NCBI RefSeq assembly: GCF_014640295.1
Contig: NZ_BMGR01000003.1
Coordinates: forward strand, 248,001-312,000
Origin: Paenibacillus abyssi
GTDB taxonomy: Bacteria > Bacillota > Bacilli > Paenibacillales > Paenibacillaceae
Direction of reading: 5' to 3'
DNA length: 64,000 bases
Below the pieces are notes generated by a model. It searched no databases and was not told the DNA's origin. It saw only the letters and a program-made list of their open reading frames with translations. Each line of letters begins with the position of its first letter. Position 1 is the stretch's first letter. This document shows positions 41,505 to 49,302 of this stretch, one piece after another. Position numbers and translations under genes: made by a program.

Positions 41505-42778
41505 GTGATTTGCTGCGCCAGTTATTGGCGGATATTCCGGTACCCCGGATGGTCAAGATCCGTCAGAAGTTTGATGGCACGAAGCTGAATGATCCGCTTG
41601 GAGAACTCAAGGAGAAACTGCATGTCAGCGGCCAGATCAGCAAGATCCGCAGCGGCCAACGCGTAGCCGTGGCGGTCGGAAGCAGAGGGATCTCAAGGAT
41701 CGACGAATTGACCAAGACGGTCATCGATGAATTAAAAGCAGCCGGCGCGGAGCCCTTTATCGTTCCCTGCATGGGCAGCCATGGCGGAGCGACAGGAGAA
41801 GGGCAGGCCGAGGTGCTGGCCCATCTTGGCATCGACGAAGCTAGAATGGGCGCGCCGGTGCGGTCTTCCATGGATGTCATCCTGCTTGACCATCTGCCGA
41901 ATGGGCTTCCTGTTTATGTGGACCGGATATCGGCAACGGAAGCCGATGCGATTATCGTCATCAACCGGATCAAACCGCATACTGCGTTTCGCGGACCGAT
42001 CGAGAGCGGCCTGCTGAAGATGATATCGATCGGATTAGGGAAGCAAAAAGGCGCAGAGGCTTGCCATCAGCTCGGCTTTAAATATATGGCGGAGAATGTT
42101 CCGGCCATGGCCAAGGTGATGATCGACAAGCTGCCGATCGTATTCGGGGTCGGAGTGGTTGAGAATGCCTATGACCAAATCTATAAGATAGAAGTGCTCG
42201 GCGTAGAAGAAATGGAAGCGAAGGAGCAGGGGCTGCTGGCGGAAGCGAAGGAGAGGCTGCCTAAAATACTGTTCTCCCAGCTTGATGTGCTGGTCATCGA
42301 TTACATCGGCAAAAACATCAGCGGGGACGGCTTTGATCCGAATGTCGTCGGTCGGTATCCTACGCCTTATGCCCATGGAGGACCCGAGGTATCCAAAATC
42401 GTCGTGCTTGATCTGACGAAAGAATCCAAGGGCAATGCCAATGGCGTTGGAACCGCGGATTTTACGACGCAACGGCTGGTGGACAAAGCGGATTGGCCTT
42501 CGACTTATGCGAACGGCTTGACCTCGACGGTATGTGCGCCAACCAAACAGGCGACCACCCTGCCAAGCGACAGGGAAGCGATTAAGGCGGCTGTAAAAAC
42601 ATGCAACATTTTGGATTACACAACCTGCCGTTTGATCCGCTTCCGCGACACCCTTCACCTGGGAGAAATTGAAATCTCGGAAACGCTATTGGAGGAAGCC
42701 AGACGCCATCCCCAAATCGAAATATTATCGGAGCCCTATGACTGGACCTTTGATGAGGAAGGATATTTGGACAAGTGA
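41501..42778 (+). CDS. LarA-like nickel-pincer racemase/epimerase, candidate mannonate/gluconate 2-epimerase
   Basis: A 425-residue member of the LarA superfamily, whose enzymes use the nickel-pincer nucleotide (NPN) to move a hydride at the C2 hydroxyl of 2-hydroxyacids. Key residues of Lactobacillus LarA have counterparts: His94 (MGSHGG, LarA H108), His160 (IKPHTAF, H174; the 66-residue spacing is identical), Lys173 (GLLKM) 16 residues before His189 (EACH), the same distance as K184 to H200. Characterised relatives include a D-gluconate 2-epimerase. It is coupled by overlaps to the SDR gene upstream and a gluconokinase gene downstream (GTGA), and a larE follows, which makes interconversion of D-mannonate and D-gluconate the most likely reaction. 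The substrate is inferred. Confidence 0.85.
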   Translation: MSDLLRQLLADIPVPRMVKIRQKFDGTKLNDPLGELKEKLHVSGQISKIRSGQRVAVAVGSRGISRIDELTKTVIDELKAAGAEPFIVPCMGSHGGATGEGQAEVLAHLGIDEARMGAPVRSSMDVILLDHLPNGLPVYVDRISATEADAIIVINRIKPHTAFRGPIESGLLKMISIGLGKQKGAEACHQLGFKYMAENVPAMAKVMIDKLPIVFGVGVVENAYDQIYKIEVLGVEEMEAKEQGLLAEAKERLPKILFSQLDVLVIDYIGKNISGDGFDPNVVGRYPTPYAHGGPEVSKIVVLDLTKESKGNANGVGTADFTTQRLVDKADWPSTYANGLTSTVCAPTKQATTLPSDREAIKAAVKTCNILDYTTCRLIRFRDTLHLGEIEISETLLEEARRHPQIEILSEPYDWTFDEEGYLDK

Positions 42779-44322
42779 GTACAGTGAAACCGCAAAAGAA
42801 CCGGATTATTGCCGTTGACATCGGAACGACCAGCACGAAGACGCTGCTGCTTGACCGGGAAGGACAGGTAGTCTCATCCCATACGGTGGGTTATCCACTG
42901 CATACGCCATCGCCGGAAATTGCCGAGCAGGAGCCGGACGAGATTGTCCAGGCGGTGCTGCAAGGCATCCGGCAGGTTATGGCTTCCCCGGACGTATCCA
43001 AGGAAGATATCGTGTGCGTCTCGTTCAGTGCCGCTATGCACAGCTTAATCGCCGTTGACGAGAACAATGCGCTCCTCACGCGTATGATTACTTGGGCGGA
43101 TTCGCGAAGCCAGAAGGCTGCAGAGCAACTGCTTCAGGGGGAAGAAGGATTGGAAGTCTACCATGCTACAGGTACGCCGATCCATCCGATGTCTCCTTTG
43201 GTGAAGCTGGCGTGGATGAAAGAGCAGGGAATCAAGGCTTATCAGTCCGCCCATAAATTTATTGGCATCAAAGAGTATATATTCTATAAGCTGTTCGGAA
43301 CGTATGTCATCGATTACTCTTTGGCAAGCGCTACGGGACTTTTCAATCTGGAATCCTTGCAGTGGGACGACAAGGCGCTCGCCATAGCGGGAATTAGCGA
43401 GCAGCAGCTGTCGACGACGGTTCCAACCACACACTGTATGACTGGCATTCATGATGGGTATGCGGATTTCATGGGTCTGTCACCGGACACCCCTGTTGTC
43501 GTGGGGGCATCCGATGGCGTGTTAGCCAATCTGGGTGCAGGCGTGCTTGATGCCCGTCATATGGCGGTGAGCATCGGAACAAGCGGCGCGATCCGTACGG
43601 TCGTTCCCCGGCCTGCGCTCGATTCGAAGGGGCGGCTGTTCTGTTATGCTCTTACGGAGGATCATTGGGTAATCGGCGGAGCTTCCAATAATGGTGCGAT
43701 CGTACTGCAGTGGGTGATTGAACAGCTGTACGCCATGGAGTCGGAGACTTGCAAAAGCAATGGCCAGGATCCCTATGAAGTTCTGCTGAAGGAAGCGGAG
43801 AAGATTGATCCTGGCGCGGACGGACTGCTGTTTCTGCCGCTGCTTACCGGTGAACGTGCGCCATTCTGGAATGCGGATGCACGCGGCGTATTCTTCGGAC
43901 TGTCCCTTTCCCATACCAAAGCTCATATGCTGCGCGCCGCACTGGAAGGCGTCATGTTCCAACTGGCGGTGATTAAAGAGCTGTTGCAGCAAATGAGCGG
44001 TCCCGGCGAAGAGATTATCGCTTCGGGAGGCTTCGCGAGATCCGCTCTGTGGTGCCAGATGATGGCGGACATCTTCGGCATGACGGTTCTCATACCGAAG
44101 GTTGTGGACAGCTCAGGCCTTGGTGCGGCCAGACTTGGATTATATGCGCTTGGCGAAGTTGACACGCTCACCTCGTTCGGTGATGAACGTGAAGGCGTCC
44201 GTTATGTGCCGAATCCGGTTACCCATGAACGTTACCGGCAACTGCTTCCTTTATACCAGCAGGTTTATGAGCAGCTCAAAGGCCAATTTACAGAGATCGT
44301 GCGTTTTCAGCCTCGGGGGTAG
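42775..44322 (+). CDS. gntK: Gluconokinase, FGGY family
   Basis: A 515-residue FGGY kinase. It has the motifs that I recognise from Bacillus subtilis GntK: AVDIGTTSTKTLLL, GYPLHTP, SFSAAMHSLIAVDEN, TWADSRS, HATGTPIHPMSPL, FIGIKEYIF, DYSLASATG, GASDGVLANLG and SIGTSGAIRTV, and a comparable length (513 in Bacillus). It should form 6-phosphogluconate from gluconate and ATP, feeding the pentose phosphate pathway. It starts at GTG 42775, overlapping the stop of the LarA-like gene. Gluconate as the end point is the strongest reason to read the LarA-like protein as a 2-epimerase. No gluconate permease is adjacent. Confidence 0.93.
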   Translation: MSTVKPQKNRIIAVDIGTTSTKTLLLDREGQVVSSHTVGYPLHTPSPEIAEQEPDEIVQAVLQGIRQVMASPDVSKEDIVCVSFSAAMHSLIAVDENNALLTRMITWADSRSQKAAEQLLQGEEGLEVYHATGTPIHPMSPLVKLAWMKEQGIKAYQSAHKFIGIKEYIFYKLFGTYVIDYSLASATGLFNLESLQWDDKALAIAGISEQQLSTTVPTTHCMTGIHDGYADFMGLSPDTPVVVGASDGVLANLGAGVLDARHMAVSIGTSGAIRTVVPRPALDSKGRLFCYALTEDHWVIGGASNNGAIVLQWVIEQLYAMESETCKSNGQDPYEVLLKEAEKIDPGADGLLFLPLLTGERAPFWNADARGVFFGLSLSHTKAHMLRAALEGVMFQLAVIKELLQQMSGPGEEIIASGGFARSALWCQMMADIFGMTVLIPKVVDSSGLGAARLGLYALGEVDTLTSFGDEREGVRYVPNPVTHERYRQLLPLYQQVYEQLKGQFTEIVRFQPRG

Positions 44323-44397
44323 AATGAGTAGTTAAAAACAGGTGGTTTCCATAACTCGGATGGGTCCATGAAAATATCGGCCGAAGGTGTGATCTAG

Positions 44398-45222
44398 ATG
44401 ACAATGAGCAAGATGGAACAGTTAAGAGGGATTCTGCTGGAGCTGGATGACGTTGTTGTCGCCTTCTCCGGCGGCGTTGACAGCACGTTTTTGTTGAAGG
44501 TCGCTCTCGATACGCTCGGCAAGGAGAAGGTGCTCGCCGTTACGGCTGATTCGGAAACGTATCCTTCAACTGAGCTGGAAGAAGCAAAACGGCTGGCACA
44601 GGAGCTTGGAGTGACGCATCGAGTGGTTGAAACGAGCGAGCTGAACATTCCGGGATATTCGGAGAATACGCCAAACCGCTGTTATTTCTGCAAAAAGAAT
44701 TTATTCGAAGTGCTGCTTCCCATCGTGCAGCAGCGGGGCGGCGGCGGGATCATTTACGGCCTAATTGCCGATGACATGAATGAGCACCGACCCGGCGTGC
44801 AGGCCGCCAAGGAGCTGGGTGTAAGAGGGCCGCTGCAGGAAGCGGGCTGGACGAAAGCCGAGATCCGCGATGCTTCCCGCGAGCTTGGCCTGTCCACTTG
44901 GGAGAAGCCGTCCTTTGCCTGCTTGTCCTCCAGAGTCGCGTATGGAGAGCAGATTACAGGAGACAAGCTGAATCGGATCGAGCTGGCTGAAGCTTATCTG
45001 CGCTCCCTGGGCTTCAAGCAGGTACGCGTCCGCGTGCACGGGGTAATTGCCAGAATCGAAGTGTATCCCGAAGAAATCGGCGCGCTGCTGGAACGAAATC
45101 AGGAGATTGGCAGCAGGCTGGTCTCCTATGGATTTCAATATGTGACGGCGGATTTGCTGGGCTATCAAAGCGGCAGCATGAACAGAGGGTTGAACAAAGA
45201 AGCTGAACGCTTGGTGAAGTAG
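44398..45222 (+). CDS. larE: LarE, sulfur transferase for nickel-pincer cofactor synthesis
   Basis: A 274-residue PP-loop ATP pyrophosphatase (FSGGVDST, residues 23-30) that puts sulfur into the pyridinium dicarboxylate precursor of the NPN cofactor. Cys175 (PSFACLSSR) aligns with the sacrificial Cys176 of Lactobacillus LarE. Cys95 and Cys98 (RCYFC) add a CxxC, the three-cysteine arrangement reported for LarE proteins that hold a [4Fe-4S] cluster. It follows the gluconokinase gene by 75 bases, in line with service to the LarA-like enzyme. LarB and LarC are not in this window and must be encoded elsewhere for the cofactor to be made. ATG 44398 or 44404 are both possible. Confidence 0.92.
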   Translation: MTMSKMEQLRGILLELDDVVVAFSGGVDSTFLLKVALDTLGKEKVLAVTADSETYPSTELEEAKRLAQELGVTHRVVETSELNIPGYSENTPNRCYFCKKNLFEVLLPIVQQRGGGGIIYGLIADDMNEHRPGVQAAKELGVRGPLQEAGWTKAEIRDASRELGLSTWEKPSFACLSSRVAYGEQITGDKLNRIELAEAYLRSLGFKQVRVRVHGVIARIEVYPEEIGALLERNQEIGSRLVSYGFQYVTADLLGYQSGSMNRGLNKEAERLVK

Positions 45223-45255
45223 TAGTCTATCACCAAGCAGCTTCTTTTTATCAAA

Positions 45256-45273
45256 AATAACAACGTTGTTATT
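45256..45273. promoter_or_regulatory. LacI-type operator O3 (perfect palindrome) upstream of uxaE
   Basis: AATAACAACGTTGTTATT, an 18-base perfect palindrome; its central 16 bases are identical to O1 at 40630. It lies 61 bases before the tagaturonate epimerase start. Confidence 0.8.
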
Positions 45274-45333
45274 AAATTTTAATACTGATATGTCAATGGT
45301 CATTCAATTAATTACTAATGAGAGGTGTGGATA

Positions 45334-46830
45334 ATGATGAGTTCGATCGCAGCGATTGCACAGACGATGGCTACCGAAGGCAAGGCAGTTCCTCAGGGAC
45401 AGGAAGTAAAGGTATACGAGAAATCCTATTCCGAGAATGGAAATACAAAGCTGGTCATGGTGCGGGAAGGCATCGAGAAGAAGCTGCTGGCCAGCGGCAG
45501 CGGAGAACTGTACGAAACGCTTCAAGGAACGGAGCAGGACGGCTACAAATTATGCCCATTGACGCATGAGAACCGTCTGGTGCTGAATCGGTATTTTGAT
45601 TACACCGTACCGAAAGCGTTCGGCAAGAAAATATCCACCTTCGGACTTGGCGACCGTCTTGGACTGGCCAGCCCGGGCCATATCCAGACGATCCGCGGCA
45701 GAGATGTGAAGCCGGTCCTGGCGCAGCAAAGCATCCGGGAGCTGGCACTGACAGGACGCGACTACCGCCAAGTCATCGACGCGGCTTGCTTCGCTGTATT
45801 TCAAGAGGGCTACAAAGACGGCTTCGGGGCAGACGGCGATCATCTGAAGCTGGAGCAGGATATCCAGATGTCCTTGGAGCTGGGCTTCACGATGTTGACG
45901 CTGGACTGCTCGGAGCATATCGACAACAGCATTGAAGGGCTTAGCGAAGCGGAGTTAAAGGCAAAGTACGGCCTGCTGCCGGAAGAAAAAAGAAGCCATT
46001 ATGAATCGAAATATGTGAACAAATCCTTTGCAATCGGGACAGAGACGGTTTTCTTCAACGAACTCAGCCTGATGAAGAACGTGTTGATCTATGACGCAGC
46101 CGTAGGGTATATGCTGCATATTTACGATACGTTTATTAAAAACGCCGGCAGAGAAATCGATTTTGAAATTTCAATCGACGAGACGATGACGCCGACAGCG
46201 CCGGAATCCCATTATTTCGTTGCCAAAGAGCTGTATGACCGCCAGGTGGACATTTTCAGCATGGCACCCCGTTTCTGCGGCGAATTCCAAAAAGGGATCG
46301 ACTATATCGGCGATATCGCCCAGTTCGAAAAAGAGCTTAAGCTGCACGCGGCGATCGCCGATCATTTCGGTTACAAGCTGAGCATCCACTCCGGCAGTGA
46401 TAAATTCAGCGTATTTCCACTCGTGGGCAAGTACACCAGCGGACGCTTCCACGTGAAGACAGCGGGAACCAACTGGCTGGAGGCGGTACGTACCGTTGCG
46501 AAAGTTAACCCGGGGCTGTACCGTGCGATGCATCAGTATGCGCTGGAGCACTTCGAAGAAGCGACGGTCTACTATCATGTCACAACTGACATTTCCAAGA
46601 TCAAGCCGTTGTCGGAAGTATCCGATGCAGACCTGCCTGATTATATGAATGAAGATAACGCCCGCCAGTTGATTCACATCACGTACGGTATTTTGCTGCA
46701 AGCCAGAAACGCCGAAGGCGGCTCTTTATTTAAGGAAGAATTCTTCCGCACCTTAATCGAGCAGGAGGAGCAGTATGACCAGTCCTTATCCTCCCATATC
46801 GGACGCCATTTGGATCTGCTCGGGAAATAA
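45334..46830 (+). CDS. uxaE: D-tagaturonate epimerase (UxaE family)
   Basis: A 498-residue protein of the UxaE family (PF16257), which interconverts D-tagaturonate and D-fructuronate; the family was recognised in Thermotoga as a replacement for the altronate branch of galacturonate breakdown. Seen here: THENRLVLNRYFDYTVPKAFG, GLGDRLGLASPGHIQ, FGADGDHLK, EISIDETMTPTAPESHYFVA, KLSIHSGSDKFSVFP and FHVKTAGTNWLEAVR, rich in His, Asp and Glu likely to bind metal. ATG 45334 follows GAGGTG; ATG 45337 is an alternative. It has its own operator (O3), so it is under the same repressor as the SDR-LarA-gluconokinase operon. A terminator follows. Confidence 0.88.
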   Translation: MMSSIAAIAQTMATEGKAVPQGQEVKVYEKSYSENGNTKLVMVREGIEKKLLASGSGELYETLQGTEQDGYKLCPLTHENRLVLNRYFDYTVPKAFGKKISTFGLGDRLGLASPGHIQTIRGRDVKPVLAQQSIRELALTGRDYRQVIDAACFAVFQEGYKDGFGADGDHLKLEQDIQMSLELGFTMLTLDCSEHIDNSIEGLSEAELKAKYGLLPEEKRSHYESKYVNKSFAIGTETVFFNELSLMKNVLIYDAAVGYMLHIYDTFIKNAGREIDFEISIDETMTPTAPESHYFVAKELYDRQVDIFSMAPRFCGEFQKGIDYIGDIAQFEKELKLHAAIADHFGYKLSIHSGSDKFSVFPLVGKYTSGRFHVKTAGTNWLEAVRTVAKVNPGLYRAMHQYALEHFEEATVYYHVTTDISKIKPLSEVSDADLPDYMNEDNARQLIHITYGILLQARNAEGGSLFKEEFFRTLIEQEEQYDQSLSSHIGRHLDLLGK

Positions 46831-46859
46831 TAACTAATAATAGGCTATATAGAATTAAG

Positions 46860-46893
46860 GGGAGTCCGCAGCAGCGGGCTCTCCTGCTTTTTT
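46860..46893 (+). terminator. Terminator after uxaE
   Basis: GAGTCCGC (46862-46869), loop AGCA, GCGGGCTC (46874-46881) with one G-T pair, then CCTGCTTTTTT. The remaining gap to 47046 should contain the promoter of the next operon; none is convincing and no copy of the AACAACGTTGTT palindrome was found there. Confidence 0.75.
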
Positions 46894-47046
46894 AAGTTGA
46901 CCCATGTATACGCTAAGATCGAGAGGTAGTACATCCATCCAAATATCAAAATAAGGTATAAATCTGCAAGAATAAAGCATTTCATTATCAGTGATTGCCG
47001 TTAAAATGAGGTTGTGAGGTTGTGAAATTAGAAGGGAGCGATAACG

Positions 47047-47481
47047 ATGTTAAAAGGAATCCCAAAGATCATTTCACCGGAGCTATTAAAAATTTTGATG
47101 GAAATGGGGCATGGTGACGAGATTGTGTTATCAGACGCCAATTTCCCGGCGGCAAGCATGGCACAGCGGATAGTACGCTGTGACGGACATCCCATCCCCG
47201 AGCTTCTTGATGCCATTATGCAGTTGTTCCCACTGGATCAATATGTGGCGAAGCCTGCGGCATTGATGGGAGTGGTTCCCGGAGACAAGGTGGAGACGCC
47301 AATCTGGAAGGAATATCAACACATCATTTCGCGCCATGGCGGACCCGAAGAGGTATTCGAGATGGTCGAGCGATTCGAGTTCTATGACAGATCAAAGCAA
47401 GCTTACGCAATCGTGGCAACAGGCGAGAGCGCTCTATATGCGAATATTATATTGAAGAAAGGCGTTATTACGAACGGTTAG
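47047..47481 (+). CDS. fucU: FucU/RbsD-family sugar mutarotase
   Basis: A 144-residue pyranose mutarotase of the FucU type (MGHGDEIVLSDANFPA near residues 20-35, VETPIWKEY, FYDRSKQAYAIVATGE, ANIILKKGVI). FucU speeds interconversion of sugar anomers, in E. coli of L-fucose. L-galactose differs from L-fucose only by a 6-hydroxyl. First gene of a four-gene operon with a lactonase, an aldo/keto reductase and an LgoD-like dehydrogenase, it would supply the anomer taken by the dehydrogenase. The ribosome binding site is AAGGGAG before ATG 47047. Confidence 0.92.
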   Translation: MLKGIPKIISPELLKILMEMGHGDEIVLSDANFPAASMAQRIVRCDGHPIPELLDAIMQLFPLDQYVAKPAALMGVVPGDKVETPIWKEYQHIISRHGGPEEVFEMVERFEFYDRSKQAYAIVATGESALYANIILKKGVITNG

Positions 47482-47494
47482 GAGGGAGCCTGCA

Positions 47495-48325
47495 TTGCGT
47501 ATTGACGGACACCAGCACTATTGGAAGATCGACCGTGGCGATTATGGCTGGCTATCTCCCGAACAGCCGGTCCTCTATCGCAACTATTTGCCGGCAGATC
47601 TGCTGCCGCATCTGAAGAAGCATCAAATTGATAAGACGATCGTAGTTCAAGCTGCGCCAACATTGGAAGAAACGGAATACCTCCTATCGCTTAGCACAGC
47701 CGATGATACGATTGCCGGCGTTGTCGGTTGGCTCGATCTGAACGATCCGGCTTATCGGATACACTACGAGCGGTTCAGCCGGCATCCGAAGTTTCTGGGC
47801 TTTCGCATCATGATTCAGGAAATGGCGGACGAGCAGGACATCCTGCGGCCGCATTTTGTGGAGGCTGTCCATTATTTTGCCGCATTGGATGTACCGGTTG
47901 ATCTGCTGGTTGTTTCCCGCCAATTGGATGCGCTCGTTAAGCTGCTGGATTTGGTGCCGAACCTGAGGGGAGTCATCGATCATATCGCAAAGCCAAGAAT
48001 TGCGGACGGCATCATGGACCCATGGAAGAGCCAGATGCAAGCTTTGGCAGCGCATTCCAAATTGCATTGCAAGCTTTCCGGCATGGTAACGGAAGCCGAT
48101 CATCAGCATTGGAAGAAGGAACAATTTACGGAATATATACAGCATATTATCAGGCACTTTGGCACGGACCGCATCCTGTTCGGCAGCGATTGGCCGGTCA
48201 GCAATATGGCGGCCAGCTACGATCAAGTGATGGAGGTGCTCTTTGAAGCGCTGCCTGCGTCCATGACGGATGAGGAACGCGGACGTTTATTTGGAGGCAA
48301 TGCGAAGGCATTTTATAAATTATAA
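47495..48325 (+). CDS. Amidohydrolase-family sugar lactonase (L-fucono/L-galactono-1,5-lactonase type)
   Basis: A 276-residue TIM-barrel hydrolase of the COG3618 / PF04909 group. HQH at residues 5-7 (RIDGHQHYWKI), VDLLV, GVIDHIAKP and the metal aspartate in LFGSDWPVSN are as expected. This group holds L-fucono-1,5-lactonase, L-rhamnono-lactonase and the L-galactono-1,5-lactonase of Bacteroides. It hydrolyses the lactone made by a sugar dehydrogenase. TTG 47495, 8 bases after GGAGGG, is the only well-placed start. The genes before and after suggest L-galactono- or L-fuconolactone as the substrate. Confidence 0.87.
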   Translation: MRIDGHQHYWKIDRGDYGWLSPEQPVLYRNYLPADLLPHLKKHQIDKTIVVQAAPTLEETEYLLSLSTADDTIAGVVGWLDLNDPAYRIHYERFSRHPKFLGFRIMIQEMADEQDILRPHFVEAVHYFAALDVPVDLLVVSRQLDALVKLLDLVPNLRGVIDHIAKPRIADGIMDPWKSQMQALAAHSKLHCKLSGMVTEADHQHWKKEQFTEYIQHIIRHFGTDRILFGSDWPVSNMAASYDQVMEVLFEALPASMTDEERGRLFGGNAKAFYKL

Positions 48326-48339
48326 AAGGAAGTGCTTTG

Positions 48340-49287
48340 ATGAAATATAGAAAGCTTGGAAAGACGGGCTTAGATGTTTCCGTGCTTAGCTATGGCGCCT
48401 CCGCACTCGGTTCCGTATTCCGGGATATCAGTAAGGAGGAAGGCATCCGGGCGGTACATACGGCGGTTGATGCAGGGATCAATCTCATCGATGTTTCCCC
48501 GTTTTACGGCTTGACCAAGGCTGAAACCGTGCTCGGCGAGGCGATCCGGGAACTTCCGCGTGACAAGTTACTGCTCTCCTCAAAGGCCGGCCGTTACGGA
48601 TCCGATGATTTTGATTTCTCGGAGCAGCGCATCTTAAGCAGTGTGGATGAAAGCCTGCAGCGGCTTGGAACCGATTACTTGGATATTCTGCTGCTGCATG
48701 ATATTGAATTTGTGCCGTTCGAGCAGGTGCTGCACGGCGCGTATCCGGCACTCGACAAATTAAAGCAGCAGGGGAAAATCCGGTTTTTCGGCGTTTCCGG
48801 CTTGCCGCTGGGCTTATTCGAAAAGGCGCTCGCCCATAAAGAGCTTGATGTGGTGCTGTCCTACTGCCACTACTCATTAAACGATCATTCATTGCTTCAT
48901 CTTCTTCCGCTGCTGGAGCAGCGCGGGGTCGGGCTGATTAATGCTTCGCCGCTCTCTATGGGGCTGCTAAACCTAAGGAAGCCTGCGGAGTGGCACCCGG
49001 CCTCGGAAGAGATCAAGCGGATCTGCCATCATGCCGCCGAGTATTGCGCGGAGCGTGGAACAGACATTGCCAAGCTGGCTATCCAGTATTCGACCGCAAA
49101 TGAAAGAATACCGACAACCTTGGTCAGCTCGGCCAACCCGGATAACATCCGCCGGAACATCGAGTGGACAGAAGGGCCGATCGACGAGCAGCTGCTGAAG
49201 GAAGTACTGGGCATACTCGCGCCGATTCATAATCAAACCTGGATAAGCGGCAGGCCGGAGTATAATCTTGCTTCGGAGCAGTCCTAG
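48340..49287 (+). CDS. Aldo/keto reductase, L-galactose/L-fucose 1-dehydrogenase type
   Basis: A 315-residue aldo/keto reductase barrel. The catalytic tetrad can be seen: Asp and Tyr in LIDVSPFYG, Lys in LSSKAGR, His in LLLHDIEF. The opening MKYRKLGKTGLDVSVLSYGASALG and the AKR layout resemble plant and bacterial L-galactose dehydrogenases and bacterial L-fucose dehydrogenases, which oxidise C1 to the lactone with NAD(P). ATG 48340 is preferred over TTG 48337 because AAAGGA is 9 bases away. It sits between the lactonase and LgoD-like genes, 14 bases from each, so it should make the lactone for the former. Confidence 0.85.
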   Translation: MKYRKLGKTGLDVSVLSYGASALGSVFRDISKEEGIRAVHTAVDAGINLIDVSPFYGLTKAETVLGEAIRELPRDKLLLSSKAGRYGSDDFDFSEQRILSSVDESLQRLGTDYLDILLLHDIEFVPFEQVLHGAYPALDKLKQQGKIRFFGVSGLPLGLFEKALAHKELDVVLSYCHYSLNDHSLLHLLPLLEQRGVGLINASPLSMGLLNLRKPAEWHPASEEIKRICHHAAEYCAERGTDIAKLAIQYSTANERIPTTLVSSANPDNIRRNIEWTEGPIDEQLLKEVLGILAPIHNQTWISGRPEYNLASEQS

Positions 49288-49302
49288 AAAGGAGAGTGCT
49301 TG

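Noticed and set aside
46897-46919. TTGACC and TAAGAT as promoter for the fucU operon
   Set aside because: The spacer is only 11 bases and no activator-type context is visible.
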